DNA of 64,000 nt from the NCBI RefSeq assembly GCF_021369635.1, contig NZ_JAJNBZ010000014.1, positions 77,896 through 141,895 on the forward strand. The letters are read 5' to 3'. This stretch comes from Paenibacillus profundus (GTDB lineage Bacteria > Bacillota > Bacilli > Paenibacillales > Paenibacillaceae). The translations under genes were made by a program, and so were the position numbers. The notes beneath the pieces were generated by a model. The model had not been told where the DNA came from, did no database searches, and saw nothing but the letters and a program-made list of their open reading frames with translations. Below, piece after piece: positions 38,357-47,553 of this stretch (position 1 is its first letter; the number at the start of each line of letters is the position of its first letter).

Positions 38357-38527
38357 CCCCCTTCCGGACTAGCTCTAACACGTTTATTTCAATTAAAATG
38401 GACAGCATCTCTCTCCATAAAAAGCATCTGCTCATTGACAAGATATTATCATCAATGAACATCGTCTTTGCAAATACATATACACGGTTATTAGCAGACA
38501 TGTCAAGGCAAGCACCCTAATAACACA

Positions 38528-38552
38528 AAGAAGGCCGCAGCACGGCCTTCTT
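38528..38552. terminator. Terminator of the hemE-hemH-hemY operon
   Basis: Perfect 10-bp stem AAGAAGGCCG / CGGCCTTCTT around CAGCA, 19 bp past the hemY stop. Confidence 0.8.
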
Positions 38553-38570
38553 AGAAAAAACTATTCGATA

Positions 38571-40037
38571 TCACCCAGTTGTCGTATAGACGGGCTCCAA
38601 TTCATTGTTACGGCTTGCAAAGTACGAATACGCGTCTTCTCCCGCCGCTCTGCCGCTGCGAATGCAGTCTGGCATGCCGACTCCTTCATATGGCTGACCA
38701 GCCAAATATACGCCAGGCAGATCGCGACGGACGCCATCGCGCAGCGCGCTAATCGCTTGCACGTGTCCAACCGGATACTGCGGCATGGAATTCCTTAAGC
38801 GGGTAATCTCCACGAACTCAGGCTCGGCTTCAATACTCATCAGATCGCGCAGCTCATTTTTCACCGTTCGTTTCAATGCATCGTCCGGCCATTCCACACG
38901 TTCTTCATCACCGGCACGGCCGATATAGCAGCGAACGATAAGTTTGTCCTCGCTGCTCGTGTGAGGCCATTTGATCGAAGTCCACGTACACGCGGTAATG
39001 GCTCTTCGTTCCTTACGGGAAATGAGGAAGCCGGTTCCATCCACTGGCATCTTTATCTGCTTGCGATCGAATACGCTGACGACGTTCGCTACCGACACAT
39101 GATTGATGGCCTGAAGCGCACTTACATCCACATGTCCCTTCAGGAATGATGCCGCATGATAAGACGGAGTCGTCACGACGATGGAAGACGCCTCCAGCGT
39201 GCTGCCATCCTGCAGAGCAATGAGGTAGCGGCCATCTTCCAGCTTGTCGAACCGTTCCGCACCGACGCCTACCCGAAGCTCGACCCGGTCCTTCAGCACT
39301 TCTTCCAATCTCTCGACAAGCGAAGTCAAGCCGTTCCGGAACGTCAAGAACATCGATCCCTTCGCCACATCCGGCAGTCCGGGCAGCGATTGCCCCGCCT
39401 TGCGGTTCGCCTGCATCCCACGGATTAAGCTGCCATGCTTGCGCTCCACTTCCCCGAATTGCGGGAATGTCGCCTGCAGGCTCAACTTGCTCATATCCCC
39501 CGCATAAATGCCGGCCAAGAGCGGTTCTGCCACATTCTCGGTAACTTCCTTGCCTAGTCGCCGGTCCAGAAACGATCCCAACGATTCGTCATCCGACGAG
39601 GTGCGGGGCTTCTTCACCAAATCCATCAGCGCGCGCAACTTTCCGAAGACGGAGATAAGGCCCGTCTTGGCGAACGGTCCCAACTCCGTCGGAATGCCAA
39701 GCACGAGCCCCGGCGGCATGCGATACATTTTGCCCCGCCGTACAATATATGTTTTTTTGGCATGCGGATTCGTCGCCACGAGCTCCGATTCCAATCCTAA
39801 ATCGCGTGCTAAATCAATCATCGGCAGCTTGCGGGCAAGAAAAGAGTCTGGTCCTTTCTCAATGACGCAGCCTTCCTTGCGCAACGTTTCTATCTTACCG
39901 CCCAAGCGCGAAGCAGATTCAACGATGGTGACGGACAGCGATTGTCCGCGCTCCTCCGCTTGCTTCACCGCGTAATAGGCGGCAGATAGTCCCGTAATTC
40001 CTCCGCCGATAATGACAAGATCCCGCGAACCATTCAT
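38571..40037 (-). CDS. hemY: Coproporphyrinogen III / protoporphyrinogen oxidase HemY (CgoX)
   Basis: FAD enzyme oxidising coproporphyrinogen III to coproporphyrin III in the Gram-positive haem pathway. 488 residues. FAD motif VIIGGGITGLSAAYYAVKQA (residues ~8-27), SRLGGKIET, EKGPDSFLARK, substrate-region PRTSSDDESLGSFLDRRLG and C-terminal YLAGQPYEGVGMPDCIRSGR. No signal peptide; peripheral membrane protein. Third gene of hemE-hemH-hemY, 28 bp after hemH. Confidence 0.95.
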   Translation of the reverse strand: MNGSRDLVIIGGGITGLSAAYYAVKQAEERGQSLSVTIVESASRLGGKIETLRKEGCVIEKGPDSFLARKLPMIDLARDLGLESELVATNPHAKKTYIVRRGKMYRMPPGLVLGIPTELGPFAKTGLISVFGKLRALMDLVKKPRTSSDDESLGSFLDRRLGKEVTENVAEPLLAGIYAGDMSKLSLQATFPQFGEVERKHGSLIRGMQANRKAGQSLPGLPDVAKGSMFLTFRNGLTSLVERLEEVLKDRVELRVGVGAERFDKLEDGRYLIALQDGSTLEASSIVVTTPSYHAASFLKGHVDVSALQAINHVSVANVVSVFDRKQIKMPVDGTGFLISRKERRAITACTWTSIKWPHTSSEDKLIVRCYIGRAGDEERVEWPDDALKRTVKNELRDLMSIEAEPEFVEITRLRNSMPQYPVGHVQAISALRDGVRRDLPGVYLAGQPYEGVGMPDCIRSGRAAGEDAYSYFASRNNELEPVYTTTG

Positions 40038-40065
40038 GATGTGCCCCTTCTTTCTGTCAAGCTCA

Positions 40066-41010
40066 CTATTGATCCAATGTCATAACGACATCCGCAAGCG
40101 CTGACATATATTTCGGATCATCATTCAGCATGCGAATGCGTTTAAAATTCAAGTTCATACGCTCTGCCGCCTGAGTCGCCTCGATATCCAAGTCATACAG
40201 CACTTCCAGATGATCAGATACAAATCCGATCGGTGCGGACAGCACATGCTTCACACCTTCTTGACGCAACGAATCAAGCGTATCCAGTATATCAGGTCCC
40301 AGCCACGGCGCAGCTGTCCGTCCGGCGCTCTGCCAGGTAAAGCGCCATTGTCCTTCCTTCAATTCGCAGCGCTCCGCAATGGCGGAAGCGGTCGCATTCA
40401 ATTCGTCCGGATACGGATCATTCATTTCTAAGATGCGTGCCGGCAAGCTGTGCGCACTGAACAGCACTTCCACTTCTTCACGGGGCGCGCCTTCCGACAC
40501 ATAAGCATCTAATTGTTCTTGAACACGCTCTGTCAACGCATCTAGCAAATCGGGATGCAGATGGTAGCTATTCACGCATTTCAGCGCGATATCCTGCTGC
40601 TCCGCCGCTTCCTGCGCGCGTTTGTTGTAGCTTCCCACGCTCATTACGGAATAATGCGGCGCCAACACCACACTGACCGCTTCACGAATGCCATCCTGCG
40701 CCATCGCGGCAATGCCGTCTTCAATAAACGGAGCGACATGCTTCAAGCCTTGATAGCACACATATTGCACGTCCGTTCCTTCCGCCGCACGATCAAGCAT
40801 GCGCTGCAATCCTTGGACTTGACGGTCGGTATGCTCGCGCAGCGGGAATACTCCCCCCACAATCGCTTCATAGCGCTCTGTAAGCTCCTGAAGCTGCTCT
40901 TCTGAAGGCGGATTTCCACGGCGAATATGCGTATAATACGGCTCGATTTCTTCCATGCTGCGCGGTGTCCCATAGGACATCACGAGAACTCCTACTTTGC
41001 GTTTACTCAT
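40066..41010 (-). CDS. hemH: Coproporphyrin III ferrochelatase HemH (CpfC)
   Basis: Inserts Fe2+ into coproporphyrin III. 314 residues, the size of B. subtilis HemH. VLVMSYGTPRSMEEIEPYYT, the catalytic His in LFSAHSLPARI, and the metal/substrate loops GPDILDTLDSLRQEGVKH and IGFVSDHLEVLYDLDIE (catalytic Glu). Soluble. It lies 36 bp after hemE and 28 bp before hemY. ATG after GGGAGGCGAAGAG. Confidence 0.95.
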   Translation of the reverse strand: MSKRKVGVLVMSYGTPRSMEEIEPYYTHIRRGNPPSEEQLQELTERYEAIVGGVFPLREHTDRQVQGLQRMLDRAAEGTDVQYVCYQGLKHVAPFIEDGIAAMAQDGIREAVSVVLAPHYSVMSVGSYNKRAQEAAEQQDIALKCVNSYHLHPDLLDALTERVQEQLDAYVSEGAPREEVEVLFSAHSLPARILEMNDPYPDELNATASAIAERCELKEGQWRFTWQSAGRTAAPWLGPDILDTLDSLRQEGVKHVLSAPIGFVSDHLEVLYDLDIEATQAAERMNLNFKRIRMLNDDPKYMSALADVVMTLDQ

Positions 41011-41046
41011 CTCTTCGCCTCCCTCTTGTCTCCAATACGTTCTATT

Positions 41047-42093
41047 CTATTGTTTTGCGAGTGCTTCGCTGGAATAAGAATGGATGAACTCCGTTAACTG
41101 TTTCAATTTATCTAGCGATGCTTCCGGGAACAGCCCGTGACCGAGGTTGAAAATATACCCCGGCTCCTGCATGCCCTCATCCATGATATGAGCCGCTTCG
41201 CGCTTAATGACATCCATCGGTCCTGTGAGCAAATAAGGATCTAAGTTGCCCTGTACCGCAAAGCGGCCATCCAGACGTCGGCGTCCTTCCTGTATCGACA
41301 CGCGCCAATCTAAGCCAATCACATCAGCCTGCAGCTCATGCAAGCACGGCAGAAGCTCGCCCGAGCTTACACCCGGGAAGTAAATTTTCGGCACATCCAG
41401 ATCAGACAGTTCCGCATAAATGCGCTCTATCGTCGGCAGCACAAAGCGCTTAAAATCGCGCGGTGACAAAGAACCTGCCCAGCTGTCAAACAATTGGAAC
41501 GCCTTGCTTCCATTTTTAACTTGAGCACGAATATAGGTGATGACCATATCGCCCAACTTATCCATCAGGGCAAACCATACTTCAGGCATTTCATACATCA
41601 TTGTCTTCGTACGGATATACGACTTGGACGGGCGCCCTTCGATCAGATAGCTGGCGATGGTGAATGGAGCTCCCGCAAACGTGATGAGCGGAACCTTCAG
41701 CTCCGCATCCAAAATGCGAATCGTCTCCAAAACATGTCCCAGATCCCCTTCCGGATCAACTGGCTTCAGCCGCTCGACATCGGCAGCGCTTTGAATCGGA
41801 TTGTGAATAACAGGCCCGACTTGAGCTACGATATCGAAATCAATACCAATGGAAGCAACCGGATTCATAATATCGGAATACAATATCGCCGCATCGACGC
41901 CGAGCTTGTTCACCGGCATCATGGTGACTTCCGCAGCCAATTCGGGCTGGCGGCAAATTTCAAGCAAACTGTATTTCTCTTTAATTTTGCGATAATCAGG
42001 ATCAGTACGTCCAGCTTGTCTCATGTACCACACAGGCAGCCGATCTACTTGCTCTCCTCGGCATGCACGCAAGAAACGATCATTATAATTCAT
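41047..42093 (-). CDS. hemE: Uroporphyrinogen decarboxylase HemE
   Basis: Decarboxylates uroporphyrinogen III to coproporphyrinogen III. 348 residues from ATG 42093, with GGGGG 8 nt upstream; an ATG 8 codons earlier has no ribosome binding site. Landmarks: LPVWYMRQAGRTDPDYR (active-site Arg pair), AAILYSDIMNP (catalytic Asp), ITFAGAPFTIASYLIEG, LFDSWAGSLSP and NLGHGLFPEAS (His). First gene of hemE-hemH-hemY, so the operon promoter should lie in 42094-42390. Confidence 0.95.
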   Translation of the reverse strand: MNYNDRFLRACRGEQVDRLPVWYMRQAGRTDPDYRKIKEKYSLLEICRQPELAAEVTMMPVNKLGVDAAILYSDIMNPVASIGIDFDIVAQVGPVIHNPIQSAADVERLKPVDPEGDLGHVLETIRILDAELKVPLITFAGAPFTIASYLIEGRPSKSYIRTKTMMYEMPEVWFALMDKLGDMVITYIRAQVKNGSKAFQLFDSWAGSLSPRDFKRFVLPTIERIYAELSDLDVPKIYFPGVSSGELLPCLHELQADVIGLDWRVSIQEGRRRLDGRFAVQGNLDPYLLTGPMDVIKREAAHIMDEGMQEPGYIFNLGHGLFPEASLDKLKQLTEFIHSYSSEALAKQ

Positions 42094-42390
42094 CAATAAC
42101 CCCCACTTTGACGGCATTGTGCAATTTGTTACAACCTACCGCTTCCATTATGCCCCTTTTCTCGTCTTGCCACAACCGGACCTTCCTACGAAGCTATGAC
42201 AATCTGTTGACAAAAATCACCCAAATGTGAACAACTTTTGACATTTTATCACACAAATTCTTAAAATGCCGCTCCCCCCCGCTTACAAGTAACTTTTACC
42301 TTTATAGTGACGAGCTAAACACATTCACGATCAACTTCTTCATTATCATTGGAAAAAGGGACCGGCTTCACATGATAAGGGGGTGAGCGT

Positions 42391-42510
42391 ATGGGTATCG
42401 GTAATATCGGCATCGTCCTGATCGTCATCCTTGCCCTGCTGCTCTTCGGCCGTACAAGCTTCTTTGTTGCTGTCATAAAAAAACAATATTTGCGCAACAT
42501 ATTCAGGTAA
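42391..42510 (+). pseudogene. tatA: Truncated, frameshifted tatA-like fragment
   Basis: Strong ribosome binding site (AAGGGGGTGAGCGT) and the TatA N-terminus GIGNIGIVLIVILALLLFG, then the expected PxKLPELG turn and amphipathic helix are lost. The frame reads RTSFFVAVIKKQYLRNIFR and stops at 39 codons, whereas one base out of frame CCG-TAC-AAG-CTT (PYKL) matches the missing turn. TatA normally has ~60-90 residues. The transmembrane helix could still be made but cannot form a normal Tat translocon subunit. No tatC is nearby. Confidence 0.6.
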
Positions 42511-42646
42511 TAAAAGGGATTGCAGAAGGACATTGAACGTTATAGAGCATACCTCCGTTTATGTCATATGACACAATCGATATAGTAAAAGTATGATATA
42601 ATGAACACCAGTTGCTGGCGCATCGGACGGACCGTGACCTGAGAAA

Positions 42647-43873
42647 GTGGTGAATAGGGAAATGCAGCAATGGAAAGTAAATCTAATCATCCTATGGTTC
42701 GGGTCATTTTTAGCCATGGCAGGCATGACCATGGTAACGCCATTTTTGGCGCTTTATTTGCAGCACGACATTGGAATGAGCAATCAACATGAAATCGCCG
42801 TCTGGTCGGGCCTAATTTTTGCGGCGAATTTCTTGACCTCATTCATATTTCAGCCGATATGGGGCAAATTCGCGGATAAATACGGCCGCAAAATTATGAT
42901 TTTGCGTTCTGGCTTCGGCATGGCGGTGGTAACGGCTTTAATGGGATTGGCGCAGACGCCTATGCATCTATTGCTCCTGCGCATGTTGAACGGAACCATT
43001 TCAGGCTTTAACCCGGCTGCCGTCGCGCTTGTGTCGTCAACGACACCGAAAGAACGCATGGGCTTCGCGATGGGCATCCTTCAGTCCGGTGTCGTCGCTG
43101 GTACGATTCTAGGCCCGCTTATCGGCGGGGTTCTAGCGGATATGGTAGGCTACCGTCCGATATTTTACATTACCGGTACGCTGCTCTTCCTCGCGACCAT
43201 GCTCACTATGCTTATGGTTAAGGAACCGTTCGACCGCGAGAAGGCGGCCGAGACGCCGCAAATGTCCGTCATGGCCGGATTTAAGCAGCTGGCAGGCATT
43301 CCGCAGCTGCTTGCTTTGTTTGCGGTCACATTTCTGCTGCAATTCGCGATGATGAGCCCTGCATCCCTGCTGCCGCTTTATGTGCAGGAGCTGCATGGAT
43401 CACAGCAGAACTTGGCGCTCCTCGCCGGCTTTGTTAGTGCAGTGGCGGGGATGTCGAACATGATTTGCTCGCCGATACTGGGCCGGCTCAGCGATCGGAT
43501 CGGCTCCCACCGCATCTTAACGGTATGCTTAATCGGGGCTGCGTGTACGCTCATTCCGCAAGCCTTCGTGAGTAAAGTATGGCAGCTTGTCGCCATACGG
43601 TTCATGTTGGGTATGTTTATGGGCGGTCTCTTGCCCTCCGTCAACGCGCTCATTCGGAAATATACGCCTGACGGGATGGAGAGCCGCGCCTATAGCTTTA
43701 ACAGCAGTACACTCGCTCTAGGAAATATGATCGGTCCTATTATGGGCGGGGCTGTTTCCGGCTTCATTGGCATTCAAGGCATTTTCATTATGTCTGGAGT
43801 ATTTCTGCTTATCAATACAGCTTGGGCCCGCTTCTCTCTATATGGTCGGAACCGTGCGACGCACCGTCCGTGA
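42647..43873 (+). CDS. MFS multidrug-efflux-type transporter
   Basis: 408 residues, 12 helices. Motif A GKFADKYGRK (residues ~75-84), motif C-like GTILGPLIGGVL, and second-half ILGRLSDRIGSHRI, all features of drug:H+ antiporters (Bmr/NorA/MdtG relatives). It starts at GTG 42647 (MVNREMQQW); an ATG 5 codons later is also possible. Neither has a textbook ribosome binding site, so the start is uncertain. Convergent with the LacI-family gene, with a shared hairpin. No regulator adjacent on its own strand. Confidence 0.88.
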   Translation: MVNREMQQWKVNLIILWFGSFLAMAGMTMVTPFLALYLQHDIGMSNQHEIAVWSGLIFAANFLTSFIFQPIWGKFADKYGRKIMILRSGFGMAVVTALMGLAQTPMHLLLLRMLNGTISGFNPAAVALVSSTTPKERMGFAMGILQSGVVAGTILGPLIGGVLADMVGYRPIFYITGTLLFLATMLTMLMVKEPFDREKAAETPQMSVMAGFKQLAGIPQLLALFAVTFLLQFAMMSPASLLPLYVQELHGSQQNLALLAGFVSAVAGMSNMICSPILGRLSDRIGSHRILTVCLIGAACTLIPQAFVSKVWQLVAIRFMLGMFMGGLLPSVNALIRKYTPDGMESRAYSFNSSTLALGNMIGPIMGGAVSGFIGIQGIFIMSGVFLLINTAWARFSLYGRNRATHRP

Positions 43874-43952
43874 CGTCTCTATCGTACGAATGCAATCAAC
43901 TAAGATAAGGTCACACGTCGCCACATCGATTCACACTGCCACTCAGCACGAA

Positions 43953-43981
43953 CAGAGGCCAAGGGATAACCTTGGCCTCTG
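43953..43981. terminator. Shared terminator between MFS and LacI-family genes
   Basis: Perfect 12-bp stem CAGAGGCCAAGG / CCTTGGCCTCTG around GATAA, 79 bp past the MFS stop and just before the regulator stop. Confidence 0.85.
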
Positions 43982-43984
43982 TTG

Positions 43985-44974
43985 TTATGTCAACGACTGG
44001 ACTGATGCGCGTTCGACGAATTGAAAGGGAAGCTTATGCTTCACTGTCTCTTCGGCAGGATTAATTATTTTACGATAACAGACTTGAAACATGAGACTTC
44101 CAGCCTCCTCGTTGCAATGCCCCAGAGCCGTCAATTCCAGCACATCGGCAAGCGGCAAGTTCTCGCAGCTAATGATGGACATTTGGTCTGGCACCTTTAT
44201 CCCCAGCTTCCGTCCTTCAAGCATCATACCCGCCGCAATCTCGTCTCCGGATACAAGCATCGCGGTAGGAAGCTCCTCCAGCTTGGCCAAGCTTCTTATC
44301 ACTTCAGCACCCTTCGCAATGTCATAGCATTGATAGAACATCCACTCTTTCCTCGGACGCTCGCCAATCCGCTCCAATGCATCGCTGAAGGCGCGCTTGC
44401 GAATGCCGCTGTTGAAGCTGTGCTCCCGGGCCAGCGTAAGACCGATATGCCGATGCCCCCGCTGAATGAAATAATCCATCGCATGCATGTAGCTGTTATA
44501 ATGGTCGAACGACACCGAGGAAATCGTCTGTTCGCCCGTATCTTCAAAGGCAACGATCGGCCCATACGCTGCGTATTCTTCCACGACATGCCAAGGAACT
44601 GCCTTGGACACGATGATTAATCCGTCAATCTGCTTCATCTTCAACATATCCAAGGCGCGCAGCTCTTCTTGCTCCCGATAGTCGGATTGAAAAAAAATGA
44701 GGTTGTATTGATGCTTCAATGCCTCATCGGCAAGCCCTTTCATAAAGCTCGTAAAAAAGGGCTGATTCATATACGGCAATAAAATTCCGATCATTTGCGT
44801 TCGACCTTTAACCAGATGGACAGCATTAACATTCTGGCTGTAATTCAGCTTCCTGACGACTTCCAGTACGGCTTCTCTCTTTTCCCGGCTGACATAGGGA
44901 TGATTGTTCAAGACACGCGACACTGTTGTGACAGATACGCCAGAAAGCTCCGCGATTTGTTTAATGTTTGCCAA
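43985..44974 (-). CDS. LacI family transcriptional regulator
   Basis: 329 residues. N-terminal helix-turn-helix ANIKQIAELSGVSVTTVSRV with LNNHPYVS hinge, then periplasmic-binding-protein-like sensor (MIGILLPYMNQPFF, LMFQVCYRKI). Start chosen as TTG 44974, 8 nt after GGGGGG, giving MANIKQIAE as in many LacI proteins; a TTG two codons earlier is too close to the ribosome binding site. The effector is probably a sugar. No sugar operon is adjacent, so its targets are elsewhere or it is CcpA-like in scope. Confidence 0.92.
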   Translation of the reverse strand: MANIKQIAELSGVSVTTVSRVLNNHPYVSREKREAVLEVVRKLNYSQNVNAVHLVKGRTQMIGILLPYMNQPFFTSFMKGLADEALKHQYNLIFFQSDYREQEELRALDMLKMKQIDGLIIVSKAVPWHVVEEYAAYGPIVAFEDTGEQTISSVSFDHYNSYMHAMDYFIQRGHRHIGLTLAREHSFNSGIRKRAFSDALERIGERPRKEWMFYQCYDIAKGAEVIRSLAKLEELPTAMLVSGDEIAAGMMLEGRKLGIKVPDQMSIISCENLPLADVLELTALGHCNEEAGSLMFQVCYRKIINPAEETVKHKLPFQFVERASVQSLT

Positions 44975-45048
44975 GCGCAAATCCCCCCTGTCCAGGCTAA
45001 TACTTGTATTATAGATGATTACGATCGCATTAACGAAATTTAAATTTA

Positions 45049-45090
45049 GAGATTGTTCAAAAAAACCTTTTGAGCACGAAGCATCGCGAG
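45049..45090 (+). repeat. Dispersed GAGGTTGTTCAAAAA element, copy 3
   Basis: GAGATTGTTCAAAAAAACCT followed by TTTGAGCACGAAGC, matching the copies at 11669 and 19351. It lies in the 276-bp gap between the LacI-family gene and the HAD gene; nothing else is recognised in that gap apart from the HAD ribosome binding site. Confidence 0.55.
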
Positions 45091-45250
45091 ATATGATTCG
45101 ACATTTACAAATTCAGCTTGACCTGAAATGCATTTCATCATTTATGTTGGGATTGCAGTCACCTGAAGTCGGCGTAACCGGATGTTGTCGGGCGTTACGG
45201 CTCGGTGGCTCGCCCCTAAGAACAGCAGCATGAAGCAGGAGGTCTAAAAT

Positions 45251-46021
45251 ATGGCACGTAATATCGTTTTCTTCGATATAGACGGAACGATCTTGAACGA
45301 GAACCACGAAATTGCCCTATCGACAAAACGCGCCATCCAAGAACTGCAGGATGCCGGTGTATATACCGCACTTGCTACCGGCCGAGCACCATCCACCTTT
45401 ACGTGGATCCGCGAAGAACTAGGCATCCACTCCTATGTATCGATTAATGGACAATACGTCGTCTTCGAAGATGAGGTCATTTACGATCAGCCGCTGGACA
45501 CCGTTGAGCTTGAGGCTTTCGCTTCCATGGCCGCATCACTTCATCATCCTATTGTGTACATGCATTCGCACGGTATGTCCGCCTCCATGGAGCATCAACT
45601 TATTCACGACGGATTGCGAACATGCAATCTGGAGCATCCGCCCGTCTGTGCAACGGGCTATAGGGAAGCAGCAGTATATCAAGGCGTTCTATTCTGCAAT
45701 GACGAGGCGACGATACCGTTTGCCGAGCGCTTTCAGAACATGCAATTCTACCGTTGGCACTCCTTAGCGACGGACTTCCTGCAGAAGGATGGCTCGAAAG
45801 CGGTGGGAATACGTAAATTCCTGGAACGGACCGGTATGAGCCAGGAGCACTGCTATGCATTCGGAGACGGCGTGAACGACATCGAGATGCTGCAGTTCGC
45901 CGGAACAGGCGTAGCTATGGGCAACGCTTCGCAGGAGGTCAAGCGGCACGCCGATCTCGTCACGGCTTCTCATACCGAGGATGGCATATGGAAGGGACTG
46001 CGGACCGTCGGCCTGCTGTAA
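45251..46021 (+). CDS. HAD family hydrolase (Cof type phosphatase)
   Basis: 256 residues. Motif I FFDIDGTILNENHEI (nucleophile Asp), motif II ALATGRAPST, motif III Lys in GSKAVGIRKFLERTG, motif IV FGDGVNDIEML. The Cof (type IIB cap) family dephosphorylates sugar phosphates, FMN or PLP. GGAGGTCTAAAAT precedes the ATG. A hairpin follows directly at 46026. Transcribed alone. Confidence 0.92.
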   Translation: MARNIVFFDIDGTILNENHEIALSTKRAIQELQDAGVYTALATGRAPSTFTWIREELGIHSYVSINGQYVVFEDEVIYDQPLDTVELEAFASMAASLHHPIVYMHSHGMSASMEHQLIHDGLRTCNLEHPPVCATGYREAAVYQGVLFCNDEATIPFAERFQNMQFYRWHSLATDFLQKDGSKAVGIRKFLERTGMSQEHCYAFGDGVNDIEMLQFAGTGVAMGNASQEVKRHADLVTASHTEDGIWKGLRTVGLL

Positions 46022-46025
46022 TACG

Positions 46026-46060
46026 AACAAGCCTCCGACCCACATGGGCGGAGGCTTGTT
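46026..46060. terminator. Terminator of the HAD gene
   Basis: AACAAGCCTCCG-A-CCC pairs with GGG-C-GGAGGCTTGTT around ACAT, followed by ATTATT. 5 bp after the stop. Confidence 0.8.
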
Positions 46061-46148
46061 ATTATTCATCCGCCTTGGCATCTGTCGGCAACGGAATGAT
46101 GGTCATGTCGTCGAACCCGGTTTCCCGTTCTGTTGCCCCATATCAAAT

Positions 46149-47495
46149 TCAAACTGGCAGGATGTTCAGAACGTTTAAGAAAACGATAACGATGATGACC
46201 GGAATCACATATCGCAACAGCAGCACATATAAGGCCAAACCTTTGCGCCATCCTGCCGCTTCCGATGAAAATTCGGCGTACAACCGTTCTTTTGGCATGC
46301 GGTATCCGACAAACAAGGCGATAAGCAGCACGCCGATCGGCATCAGAACATTCGTCACAGCGAAATCCGCCGCATCAAATAGCGACAATCCCATAATTTG
46401 GACGTTTGACCATACGCCAAAGGATAGAGCCGATGGAACGCCTGCCATAAAGATGAGGGCCCCGAACAGCCAGCTTAACCGTTTGCGCTTCTGCTCCTCC
46501 CCGCGGGAAAATCCCGAGACGAGAATTTCCAGCATCGAAAAGGCCGAGGTCATGGCTGCAAATAAGAACAGTGCGAGGAACAGCGCAATGAAGATGCTTC
46601 CGTATGGCATCTGCTCAAACAGTGCAGGCAATGTGCTGAACAACAGTCCCGGTCCTTCTTGCGGCTCCATGCCAAGCGCGAACACAGCCGGGAAGATGGC
46701 CAAACCTGCCATGAACGAGGTCAAGACGTTCAACCCGACAACGGATAAAGAGGACTTCACCAAAGATTCCTTTTTATTCAAATAAGAACTATACGTCACC
46801 ATAACAGATACCCCGACGCTAAGACAGAAAAAGGATTGTCCTAATGCATACAAGATCGCTTTTCCTGTCAATTTTCCAAAGTCAGGCTGCAAAAAATACA
46901 ACAGCCCTTCGGTCATGCCTGGCAACGTCAACGATCGCGCGATCAGAACGAGAAACAAGATGAACAAGCCTGGCATCAAAAGACGGCTAGCACGCTCAAT
47001 ACCACCTTTAATTCCTTGTCCGACCACGATAATCGTAATGAGCATGAAGGTGAACTGCGCCGTCACCGAAGACCATGGATTGGATACAGTCTCGTTAAAC
47101 AACGTATCGTAATTCTGCCCCGCCTGCAGCAGCCCGCCAACTAATCCGCGCGCCAAATACATCAGTATCCAGCCTCCTACCACGCTGTAATAAGATAAGA
47201 GCAGGAAGCATGTTCCCATACCGAGATACCCGGTCCAGTGCCACTTGGATCCGGGAGCGATGTCCCGATAGGCAGAAATCGCTTCTTTACCGGTACTGCG
47301 TCCGATAACGAACTCCGCAAGCAGCAGTGGCAACCCGATACCTAATGTAAATAGTAGAAAAACGAGAAAGAAAGCGCCGCCTCCGCTCGTTGCCACCACA
47401 TTGGGGAATTTCCAGATTGCGCCCAATCCGATGGCCGACCCTGCTGACGCCAATATAAAACCTATTTTTGAAGACCACTGCTCTCGCGATTTCAT
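46149..47495 (-). CDS. Sodium-dependent transporter, NSS/SNF family (copy 1)
   Basis: 448 residues, LeuT-type fold with 11-12 helices. The N-terminal [20 protein letters not shown] and [20 protein letters not shown] hold the unwound TM1 and sodium site; [17 protein letters not shown] follows. Imports amino acids or related compounds with Na+. Substrate unknown. ATG after AGGAGGAACAA. It lies 58 bp downstream of a very similar gene in the same direction: a tandem duplication. Confidence 0.93.
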   Translation of the reverse strand: MKSREQWSSKIGFILASAGSAIGLGAIWKFPNVVATSGGGAFFLVFLLFTLGIGLPLLLAEFVIGRSTGKEAISAYRDIAPGSKWHWTGYLGMGTCFLLLSYYSVVGGWILMYLARGLVGGLLQAGQNYDTLFNETVSNPWSSVTAQFTFMLITIIVVGQGIKGGIERASRLLMPGLFILFLVLIARSLTLPGMTEGLLYFLQPDFGKLTGKAILYALGQSFFCLSVGVSVMVTYSSYLNKKESLVKSSLSVVGLNVLTSFMAGLAIFPAVFALGMEPQEGPGLLFSTLPALFEQMPYGSIFIALFLALFLFAAMTSAFSMLEILVSGFSRGEEQKRKRLSWLFGALIFMAGVPSALSFGVWSNVQIMGLSLFDAADFAVTNVLMPIGVLLIALFVGYRMPKERLYAEFSSEAAGWRKGLALYVLLLRYVIPVIIVIVFLNVLNILPV

Positions 47496-47553
47496 TTGTT
47501 CCTCCTGTTGTCACTCTTGTTGAAATAGTTGTGTGTTGTCATATACACCCTCT

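Noticed and set aside
42209..42260. Plus-strand TTGACA as a promoter
   Set aside because: A TTGACA is present, but no acceptable -10 follows at 16-18 bp.
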